Both the position numbers and the translations under genes were made by a program. 20,759 bases of DNA from a virus: positions 1 to 20,759 of IMG/VR virus record IMGVR_UViG_3300037427_004457. The stretch is one strand, 5' to 3'. The notes below the pieces were generated by a model that did no database searches, was not told the origin of the DNA, and worked only from the letters and a program-made list of their open reading frames with translations. Numbering within the stretch: the first letter of the stretch is position 1; every line of letters begins with the position of its first letter. This document shows, piece after piece, positions 13,995-20,750 of this stretch.

Positions 13995-16559
13995 ATGGAT
14001 TCTTTTGTAAGTAAATTTAAAAAATATAAGGACTGCGCCCCTGCGGGGGTCCGCCTCCCAGAGATTGATATTGAAGACAAGTACTACGAAGACTTAAACA
14101 TATCAAAAGAAGCTTCTAACTTTGATTTCCTGAGAAAGCTATGTCATAAGGGCGTAAAAGATAGGGGAATAGACGAGTTAAAAAATAAGAACGACTACTA
14201 TGAAAGAGCCAAGATTGAGCTCGATATTCTTGAAGACCTAGGTTTTACAGATTATATTCTACTCAACTGGGATATACTAAAACACTGTCACGAAAATGAT
14301 ATTCCAACTGGGCCAGGTAGGGGATCTGCAGCAGGAAGTTTGGTTTTATATTTAATCGGCGTAACAAACATAGACCCCGTAAAGCACGATTTATTCTTCG
14401 AGAGATTTGTATCCAAAAGCAGGGCAAAAAAGATAGAGAAAAATGGAATAACTTATCTAGACGGATCATTACTCGCAGACGTAGACAATGACATTTCCTA
14501 TGAAAGAAGGAAAGAGGTCATAGATTATATTGAAAAAAAGCATCCTGGAAGAACCTGCAAGATCCTAACTCTAAATACATTAAGCGGAAAGCTATGCATA
14601 AAGGAATGCGGAAAAATAGTAGGAGAATATTCGGAGCAAGAAGTTAATAGGGTTAGTGATCTAATACCCAAGCATTTCGGTAAAGTCGCCCCGCTCAATG
14701 TAGCGATAGTTGAAAGCGAAGCATTTGCGGAATGGGCCACAAAAAACAAAAAGATTTTTGACATAGCAAGAAAGCTGGAAGGATTAAATAAAAATACAGG
14801 AGTTCACCCATCTGGAATAGCTATATCCTACAACAAGCTAACAGATATATGCCCAGTTCAATTAACCAATGAAGGGGCGTTAGTCACGGGCTATGACATG
14901 AATTGGGTATCAGAGCTTATGGTCAAATTTGATATCTTAGGACTGCGAACACTTAGTGTAATACATGATGTATGCAAGAGGCTCGATTTAGACATGTCAA
15001 ACATGGACTTTCTGGACGACAAAAAGACCTACGAAAATCTAAAGAATTTAAAAACGCCACACGGTTTATTTCAAATCGAAGCGGACGCAAATTTCAAGGT
15101 TTGCAGAAAGATAAACCCCAAGAATTTAGAAGAGCTTTCTGCGGTAATTGCAATCGGAAGACCAGGCGCATTAGACTTTGTAGACGACTATGCCTCTTAC
15201 GTTAGTACTGGAGAGTTTCAAAGCGTACATGAATTTTATGACGACGTGCTATCGTACACGGGGGGATTACCCCTATACCAAGAGCAGCTAATGAAGATGG
15301 CAGTTAAAGTAGGCTTCTCCTTAGATGAGTCAGAACAGCTCAGGAGGATTGTAGGAAAAAAGAAAGTCGACAAAATGTCAGAATGGAAAGATAAGATCTC
15401 CCAAAAGATAGAAGAGAATGGTTTGGACCCAGAAATTGGAGACGTATTATGGAAAGTTGCAGAAGACAGCGCTAATTACTCATTTAACAAATCGCACTCA
15501 ATTGCGTATGCATCGCTTGCGGCATGGACAGCCCACCTAAAGTTTAAATACCCACAAGATTTTTTCTTGAGCTTATTGAAAATGACAAAATACGAACCTT
15601 CCCCCCAAGAAGAAATAAGGAGAGTTTGTCAAGATTTACCTCATTTCAATATATCATTGAAGTCACCAGACTTAGTTAAATCAAAAATAGACTTCTCCAA
15701 AGAAGATTCGGACATAAGATTTGGGCTCAATTCAATAAAAGGGGTTAGTGAAAAATCCCTTCAAGCACTAAGAAGTTTCAGGGAGAGCGACACCCCAACA
15801 AAATATGATATATTTTTATCGGCAAAACAAGCTGGGCTAAATATAGGCATACTTTCTGCACTCATTCAAGCTGGAGCTCTGTCCGAATTTAAATCCAGAA
15901 GGCCAAGGCTCGTACTGGAAGCGCAGTCATTTAATCTATTGACAGATAGAGAGAAAAGAAATTTTATAGAGATTGGACCTAAATATGATCACGACATATT
16001 AAAAAGCATTCAAGCCTGCGTAAAAGAAAATACGCCAGGAGATGACAATAGAGCCATAATGTCAGAATCAAGATTTAATACATTTAAAAAGAAATACCTA
16101 CCCTACAAAGAGATTTACGACAAAAACAAAAGATATGAAAAGTTTGCCAACTGGTATTTTGAAACCCAATTATTGGGGTATAGTTACAGCATCTCTCTTA
16201 AAGAAACTTTTTCTTTAGAATTTGGGGACCTTATGGATGCCAACGACTACTATGCTATGGCAAAAGGAGAGAGGGGTAAATTTATAGCAGTCGTGGAAGA
16301 CTCTATGAAAAGAATCAGCAAAAATGGAAACCAATACATAAGGCTATTCCTTAATGACGAGGTAGGCAGGTACAGCGCAATGATTGCAGATAACAGGCGC
16401 AACGCAAGCTGCAAAAAATACCTAGACAGGGGAGGTAAGGTTCCGCAAAAAGGAAGTATAGTCATGGTTTACGGATCAAAAGGAGAGGATATTGTTTTCG
16501 CCAATGACCTATCTATAGTTGATGAAAAAATTTACATGAAGCTTAGCGACCTAAAATAG
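13995..16559 (+). CDS. dnaE: DNA polymerase III alpha, catalytic part (PHP-less)
   Basis: This 854-residue protein is the C-family replicative polymerase core. GPGRGSAAGS at 106-115 is the palm signature. The catalytic Asp pair is in ADVDND (Asp 162 and 164, aligned with PDIDID), and the third is Asp 313 in KFDILGLRTL. Finger motifs include LYQEQLMKMA and RRIVGKKK, followed by NYSFNKSHSIAYA. From about 750 an OB-fold follows (IAVVEDSMKRISKNGNQYIRLFLND), and the protein stops after it, with no tau-binding domain. The start corresponds to the point just after the PHP domain in DnaE (LPEIDI aligns with LPEFPT), so the break lies exactly at the domain border. No intein sequence is present at either end. 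Its own promoter precedes it. Confidence 0.93.
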   Translation: MDSFVSKFKKYKDCAPAGVRLPEIDIEDKYYEDLNISKEASNFDFLRKLCHKGVKDRGIDELKNKNDYYERAKIELDILEDLGFTDYILLNWDILKHCHENDIPTGPGRGSAAGSLVLYLIGVTNIDPVKHDLFFERFVSKSRAKKIEKNGITYLDGSLLADVDNDISYERRKEVIDYIEKKHPGRTCKILTLNTLSGKLCIKECGKIVGEYSEQEVNRVSDLIPKHFGKVAPLNVAIVESEAFAEWATKNKKIFDIARKLEGLNKNTGVHPSGIAISYNKLTDICPVQLTNEGALVTGYDMNWVSELMVKFDILGLRTLSVIHDVCKRLDLDMSNMDFLDDKKTYENLKNLKTPHGLFQIEADANFKVCRKINPKNLEELSAVIAIGRPGALDFVDDYASYVSTGEFQSVHEFYDDVLSYTGGLPLYQEQLMKMAVKVGFSLDESEQLRRIVGKKKVDKMSEWKDKISQKIEENGLDPEIGDVLWKVAEDSANYSFNKSHSIAYASLAAWTAHLKFKYPQDFFLSLLKMTKYEPSPQEEIRRVCQDLPHFNISLKSPDLVKSKIDFSKEDSDIRFGLNSIKGVSEKSLQALRSFRESDTPTKYDIFLSAKQAGLNIGILSALIQAGALSEFKSRRPRLVLEAQSFNLLTDREKRNFIEIGPKYDHDILKSIQACVKENTPGDDNRAIMSESRFNTFKKKYLPYKEIYDKNKRYEKFANWYFETQLLGYSYSISLKETFSLEFGDLMDANDYYAMAKGERGKFIAVVEDSMKRISKNGNQYIRLFLNDEVGRYSAMIADNRRNASCKKYLDRGGKVPQKGSIVMVYGSKGEDIVFANDLSIVDEKIYMKLSDLK

Positions 16560-16561
16560 TG

Positions 16562-16569
16562 TATATAAT
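16562..16569 (+). promoter_or_regulatory. Probable -10 element of the Clp ATPase gene
   Basis: TATATAAT (16562-16569) directly precedes the ATG at 16570. The hexamer TATAAT (16564-16569) is exactly 6 nt before the second in-frame ATG at 16576, which reproduces the leaderless spacing. No TTGA box is found at the expected place; GTGTATATA (16559-16567) also occurs before the last gene at 20293-20301. Confidence 0.4.
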
Positions 16570-19005
16570 ATGAGAATGAACAGCGTAACACCTAACTTTA
16601 CGCCTAGGGCACAAAAAGCCATAGGTACTTCTAAAAAAATTGCGCATGAACTTAATAATGAAGAAGTGTTCCCCGTGCATTTAATGATTGCGATTTTAGA
16701 ATCGAGACAATTTAGCATCAATTCTATACTAGAAGACCTAAATATAGACGGAGCGCTACTATCAAGCCTACTCCAAGAAGCCTTAATAGGTTCTTCGGAG
16801 GGTATTCCCCCAGAGTATAGCTCAGAATTTAAAGAAAAAATAAAAGAATCCCTCAACTGCGCAGCAAAATTTCAACACGATTACGTCGGACTAGAGCATC
16901 TGCTTTTCGTATGTCTCTCGTCAGCAGGAATAAAAACATACCTCGAGGATCTTGGGCATAATCCCCAAAAAGTCCTAAAGTCTGTAGAGAATTATATTAT
17001 ATCCAATAGAGCTCCAGAGATTACACCAAAAGACGACCGCCTCCCACAAACTTCAGAATCCACAAGTCAATTGCCAGCGCCAAAGGAAACTGCGCTATCT
17101 AGATTTTCAATAGACTATTCCCATTTAGCAGCAGAAGGTAAACTGGAAGAAGTTTTCTTCAAGGAAAAAGAACTTGCACAAATTTCTGAAATTTTATGCA
17201 GAAAATCAAAAAACAATCCAATACTACTGGGAGATGCAGGAGTAGGAAAAACCGCAGTAGTAGAATTTCTTGCGCAAAAAATAGCCTCGGGAGACGCGGC
17301 AGAATTCTTGTTGGACAAAAAAATTTATGGAGTAGATCTTCCTGCAATGATTGCTGGAACAAAATACAGAGGTCAATTCGAGGAGAGATTAAAAAAACTC
17401 ATAGACGAAGCGTCTTCAGATAATAGAGTAGTCCTTTTTATAGATGAAATTCACACCTTAATCGGAGCAGGAAACTCAGAAGGAAGTATGGACGCGGCAA
17501 ATATACTAAAACCCTTTTTAGCTAGGGGCGAAATAAGGTGCATCGGCGCAACAACCTATGAAGAATATAGAAAAACCATCCTAAAAGACGGAGCTTTAGA
17601 CAGAAGATTTCATTCTGTTTCAGTCGAAGAGCCAACAAGGGATCAGGCAGTTAAGATATTAAACAAAGTATCTAAAACATATGAAAACTTTCATGGAGTA
17701 TTATATACACCAGAAGCAATCATGGCATCGGTAGATCTATCAAAAAAATATGTTATGGATAAATTTCTACCAGATAAAGCCATAGATCTAATAGATCAAG
17801 CGGCATCAAAGGTAAAAATAAAGTCCTTCAAACGCCCGACTAGTATAAAAAAAATAGAAAAAACCTTACAAGTACTGTTCGACCAAGAAGAAAAAGCGGG
17901 GGGAGAAAAAAGAACCAAGCTGATGAATAAGGCGGAAAAAGTTTTTGATATTTATAAGATAAAGCTAGATCAGTGGGCCGCAGAATGCAAGAAGCAGGGG
18001 GCAAAAGTCACAGAAGAAGATGTCTGTAAGGTTGTGGCAGATAAAACAGGTATCCCTATTGAGAAAGTAAAAAAAGACTATAGCGAGGAAGCAATAAACC
18101 TAGAAGGCAAATTACTAAAGTCTATAATTGGGCAAAGCGAAGCAGTAAGAGCCATAAATGAGTCGGTAATGTTTTCTTTTTCTGGACTAAGTGACGGCAA
18201 AAAGCCAATAGGAAGCTTCCTACTCCTTGGGTCAACAGGACTAGGCAAAACGCATACAGCAAAGATGATTGCAAAGAACCTATTCGAAAGAGAAGATAAT
18301 CTCATTCAGTTAGATATGTCAGAATTTTCAGAAAAAACCTCAGTCAGTAGGCTGATCGGCGCATCTCCAGGTTATGTTGGGTATGAAGAGGGCGCCCAAT
18401 TAATAGAGCGAGTAAAAAGAAACCCATACTGCGTAATTATTTTTGATGAGATCGAAAAGGCGCACGAAGATGTATTAAATTTACTACTACAAATACTTGA
18501 AGAGGGAAAGCTAACAGGCAACATGGGACAGTCTGCGGACTTCTCTAATGCAATTATAGTAATGACGTCAAATATCGGGCAGGAGCTATATCAAAAAACC
18601 AATTCAGTAGGATTCATGAATCAAGAGTCCTCACTAGACGATCTTAAAAAATCAATCCTAAACTCCGCAAAGAAACACTTTAAGCTTGAGCTTCTAAACA
18701 GAATAGGCTCGATTATTCCCTACAACCAACTAAGACTAGAAGACTTGAGGGCAATACTGAACATAGAAATCAGAGAATTCCAAAAACAATTAAAAAAGAA
18801 AAACATAAATTTAAAGATTTCCGCTCAAGTAAGAATAGATATATGTAAAAGAGCAATGGAAGAAAACATGGGGGCAAGACCCCTGCAAAGAATTTTTAGA
18901 GACGAGGTTCAATCGATTTGCGCAAGAAAAATTCTAGAAAGCCAAGACGTTAAAGAAATTAATTTCAAATTTCACGAATCAAAAGCGCGGGTTGAAACAA
19001 AGTAA
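16570..19005 (+). CDS. clpC: ClpC-like AAA+ unfoldase
   Basis: This 811-residue protein is a class I Clp ATPase that threads proteins through its pore. The N-domain is at about 10-150. AAA1 has Walker A GDAGVGKT (221-228), Walker B LFIDEIHTL and pore loop KYRG. A short middle domain of about 50-60 residues makes it ClpC-sized rather than ClpB-sized. AAA2 has Walker A GSTGLGKT (554-561), Walker B IIFDEIEKAH and pore loop GYVG. VGF at 680-682, after TSNIG, sits where ClpC and ClpX/A carry the ClpP-docking tripeptide; ClpB has none there. LNRIGSIIPY replaces the usual NRIDEII. It probably feeds host ClpP. The start could equally be Met 3 (16576), which fits the leaderless spacing. Confidence 0.9.
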   Translation: MRMNSVTPNFTPRAQKAIGTSKKIAHELNNEEVFPVHLMIAILESRQFSINSILEDLNIDGALLSSLLQEALIGSSEGIPPEYSSEFKEKIKESLNCAAKFQHDYVGLEHLLFVCLSSAGIKTYLEDLGHNPQKVLKSVENYIISNRAPEITPKDDRLPQTSESTSQLPAPKETALSRFSIDYSHLAAEGKLEEVFFKEKELAQISEILCRKSKNNPILLGDAGVGKTAVVEFLAQKIASGDAAEFLLDKKIYGVDLPAMIAGTKYRGQFEERLKKLIDEASSDNRVVLFIDEIHTLIGAGNSEGSMDAANILKPFLARGEIRCIGATTYEEYRKTILKDGALDRRFHSVSVEEPTRDQAVKILNKVSKTYENFHGVLYTPEAIMASVDLSKKYVMDKFLPDKAIDLIDQAASKVKIKSFKRPTSIKKIEKTLQVLFDQEEKAGGEKRTKLMNKAEKVFDIYKIKLDQWAAECKKQGAKVTEEDVCKVVADKTGIPIEKVKKDYSEEAINLEGKLLKSIIGQSEAVRAINESVMFSFSGLSDGKKPIGSFLLLGSTGLGKTHTAKMIAKNLFEREDNLIQLDMSEFSEKTSVSRLIGASPGYVGYEEGAQLIERVKRNPYCVIIFDEIEKAHEDVLNLLLQILEEGKLTGNMGQSADFSNAIIVMTSNIGQELYQKTNSVGFMNQESSLDDLKKSILNSAKKHFKLELLNRIGSIIPYNQLRLEDLRAILNIEIREFQKQLKKKNINLKISAQVRIDICKRAMEENMGARPLQRIFRDEVQSICARKILESQDVKEINFKFHESKARVETK

Positions 19006-19025
19006 TGTCTTGATTTTTTAGACAT
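19005..19025 (+). other. Candidate hairpin A before GMP reductase
   Basis: ATGTCT (19005-19010), a 9-nt T-rich loop, AGACAT (19020-19025). The 6-bp stem has its T run in the loop rather than after the stem, so it is a poor intrinsic terminator. It starts on the last base of the Clp stop codon and overlaps hairpin B by 3 nt. It contains the candidate -35 (TTGATT, 19010-19015). Confidence 0.35.
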
Positions 19026-19043
19026 AAGGAATATATATACCTT
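19010..19043 (+). promoter_or_regulatory. Predicted leaderless promoter of GMP reductase
   Basis: TTGATT (19010-19015), 16 nt, TATATA (19032-19037), 6 nt, then ATG at 19044. Spacing is identical to that upstream of the 219 and recA genes. Confidence 0.6.
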
Positions 19044-19046
19044 ATG
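19023..19046. repeat. Inverted repeat that includes the GMP reductase start codon
   Basis: CATAAGG (19023-19029), 10 nt (AATATATATA), CCTTATG (19040-19046): a perfect 7-bp inverted repeat whose last three bases are the ATG. As DNA it brackets the candidate -10 and could be an operator. As RNA, in read-through transcripts from the Clp gene, it would hide the start codon. Confidence 0.5.
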
Positions 19047-20036
19047 CGAGCTTTAAAATATTCAGACATCTCACTAAGCCCAAACTTCTCCTCCTGCAAA
19101 AGCAGAAGCGAGTGCGATACATCTACTTTAATTTTCGGCAACGAATACAAGCTTCCAATTATTCCCGCAAACATGAAGGCAGTAGTAACCGAAGATCTCT
19201 GCAAGTGGCTATCAAGGAATGGATATTTTTATATAATGCACAGATTTGACGTAGATAATATTAATTTTGTAGATCGAGCAAACAGAGAAGATTGGAACTT
19301 AATCTCAATCAGCCTTGGAGTTCAAAAAAAAGACGTAGATATTTTATATAAGCTTAAAAAAAATTCAGATAGAGGCAGGGTGCATTGTATTACAATTGAT
19401 ATTGCCCACGGACATTCACAAAGAATGAAAGAAATGCTTGAACACTGCAAAAACTTAATGCCTAAAACAAAAATTATTGCAGGAAACGTCGCGACCCCCA
19501 ATGCGGTTTCAGACTTATACAGATGGGGCGCAGATATGGTCAAGGTCGGAATAGGGCAAGGCTCTCCATGTACAACCAAAGATAAGACGGGATTCACCAT
19601 GCCAATGTTTACTTGCGTGAAAGATTGCGCGGAAGTTTATAGCGGGGATTTATTTAATCAAACAGCAGACCATAATAGAATTCCAATTATAGCAGATGGG
19701 GGAGTGAAATGTAATGGAGATATTGCCAAAGCTCTAGTTGCTGGAGCGGATCTAGTTATGGCAGGAGGTCTTTTTGCATCATGCTCAGATAGCCCTTCTC
19801 ATTCAATTGAGATAAAGGGGGCGACGCACAAAGCATATTACGGATCGGCCAGCTTTGAAAACAAGAAAACAAAGACGCACATAGAAGGGTTATTAAAAAA
19901 CGTACCTTCCTCAGGAATGACATACAAATCAAAGTTAATCGAGATAGAAGAAGATCTCCAAAGCTCAATTAGCTACGCAGGAGGATCAGAACTTTCATCA
20001 CTTAACTCAAAGAACGTAGAACATATAGAATTATGA
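19044..20036 (+). CDS. guaC: GMP reductase
   Basis: This 330-residue enzyme of the IMPDH/GMPR family converts GMP to IMP with NADPH and release of ammonia. It has no CBS insert. The sequence closely follows Bacillus-type GuaC as I recall it: SRSECDT near 20-26, IPANM, NGYFYIMHRF, ITIDIAHGHS and IIAGNVATP. The catalytic loop is VGIGQGSPCTTKDKTGF with Cys 176, and Lys-Thr-Gly after it favours reductase over IMP dehydrogenase. Then follow PIIADGG, YYGSAS, and a C-terminal EEDLQSSISYAGG as in GuaC. It overlaps the next small gene as ATGA. A likely role is shifting host guanine nucleotides toward IMP and thus adenine nucleotides for an AT-rich genome. Confidence 0.92.
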   Translation: MRALKYSDISLSPNFSSCKSRSECDTSTLIFGNEYKLPIIPANMKAVVTEDLCKWLSRNGYFYIMHRFDVDNINFVDRANREDWNLISISLGVQKKDVDILYKLKKNSDRGRVHCITIDIAHGHSQRMKEMLEHCKNLMPKTKIIAGNVATPNAVSDLYRWGADMVKVGIGQGSPCTTKDKTGFTMPMFTCVKDCAEVYSGDLFNQTADHNRIPIIADGGVKCNGDIAKALVAGADLVMAGGLFASCSDSPSHSIEIKGATHKAYYGSASFENKKTKTHIEGLLKNVPSSGMTYKSKLIEIEEDLQSSISYAGGSELSSLNSKNVEHIEL

Positions 20037-20212
20037 GCCAAAAAATAGTCAAAAAGATTAAAAAAATTATTAAGTACAGTAAAGAAGACCAAGTTCACAA
20101 GAGGGTTTTTCGCAGGCTTCACAAAGAATATAAAAAACTTCCAGAGCAAAAAAGGGGTAGGTTCCTCAATGAGCTTGAGGCGCAATTCGACGGAAGAGAG
20201 ATTAAGTCTTAG
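20033..20212 (+). CDS. Small basic protein, 59 residues, unknown
   Basis: ATG at 20033 overlaps the GMP reductase stop (ATGA), and the frame stays open to TAG at 20210-20212. The product (MSQKIVKKIKKIIKYSKEDQ...) is very Lys/Arg-rich at the N-terminus, with a helical middle and an acidic end. It resembles nothing I recognise; a nucleic-acid-binding protein is plausible from charge alone. The last base of its stop codon is the first base of the tRNA, so 3' processing of the tRNA would trim this message at its end. Confidence 0.65.
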   Translation: MSQKIVKKIKKIIKYSKEDQVHKRVFRRLHKEYKKLPEQKRGRFLNELEAQFDGREIKS

Positions 20213-20287
20213 CCACCTTAGCTCAGTTGGTAGAGCAGCTCACTTGTAATGAGCAGGTCGTCAGTTCGAACCTGACAGGTGGCTCCA
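20212..20287 (+). tRNA. tRNA-Thr (anticodon UGU)
   Basis: This is a complete 76-nt cloverleaf. The acceptor stem GCCACCT pairs with AGGTGGC, the D stem GCTC with GAGC, the anticodon stem GCTCA with TGAGC around loop CTTGTAA, and the T stem GTCAG with CTGAC around TTCGAAC. The discriminator is T, and CCA is encoded. Anticodon TGT reads ACA (and possibly other Thr codons by wobble); ACA is common in the genes here. The gene shares one base with the preceding stop codon. Confidence 0.97.
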
Positions 20288-20301
20288 TTTTCGTGTATAT
20301 A
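20272..20301 (+). promoter_or_regulatory. Possible promoter partly inside the tRNA
   Basis: CTGACA (20272-20277, in the T stem), 18 nt, TATATA (20296-20301), 5 nt, ATG at 20307. The -35 starts 35 nt before the ATG, one more than the strict set. The -35 match may be accidental because the T stem is fixed by tRNA structure. Confidence 0.35.
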
Positions 20302-20306
20302 GGTAT

Positions 20307-20750
20307 ATGAGGCTGGTTACTCTCCTAATGCTATCCATACTACCCTGCTTTTCGTCTACGACTATACAGGTAAGAGATTTTTTATGTGGGTGCGAATACT
20401 GCAAAACCGTAAACCCACATGAGCCACTAGATATAGGAGGACATATGATCAGGTGCCATAGCTGGAGAAAAGGCATGCAAAAGACAATGGAAATGATGAA
20501 CCAAACGAAAAAGCCAGAAGTCATAAAGAGAGAAGTTCCCAAAGAAAACAATGCGATTAAAAAAGAAAATCCAGAAAACCCTCAAACACCTAATTCAAAA
20601 CATAAGTGGGATAAAGACATTGACGGCGCTTGGATATACTCAAAGCAATACAGCCTCATAGACTCTTGGCTCTACAGAGAAGATTCTGGGTGGTTCTGGG
20701 CATTCAATAAAGGAACTTTTTTATTCTCTGAGAATTACGGCTGGCTTTAA
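20307..20750 (+). CDS. Small exported Cys- and Trp-rich protein
   Basis: This 147-residue protein has an N-terminal signal peptide (MRLVTLLMLSILPC, then a Ser/Thr-rich stretch). Cys 14 follows Pro, so it is not a canonical lipobox. A cluster of possible metal ligands follows: Cys 27, 29, 32, His 46, Cys 50, His 51. A Lys/Glu/Pro/Asn-rich linker (about 65-100) leads to a C-terminal segment with six Trp in 47 residues and the phrases GAWIYS, SWLYREDSGWFWAF and FLFSENYGWL, which look like degenerate repeats. I recall similar W-rich endings in secreted proteins of Verrucomicrobiota, but this is unconfirmed. Function unknown; it probably acts outside the cytoplasm. The gene ends before the window edge. 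Confidence 0.7.
   Translation: MRLVTLLMLSILPCFSSTTIQVRDFLCGCEYCKTVNPHEPLDIGGHMIRCHSWRKGMQKTMEMMNQTKKPEVIKREVPKENNAIKKENPENPQTPNSKHKWDKDIDGAWIYSKQYSLIDSWLYREDSGWFWAFNKGTFLFSENYGWL

Noticed and set aside
12014-16559. Split intein joining the two polymerase pieces, as in cyanobacterial DnaE
   Set aside because: The PHP protein ends in an acidic tail with no N-intein Cys block, and the polymerase part starts without a C-intein HN-Cys/Ser end. The break is at a domain border, not in the palm.
19005-19025. Intrinsic terminator after the Clp gene
   Set aside because: The T run is in the loop, not 3' of the stem, and the stem is only 6 bp with low GC.
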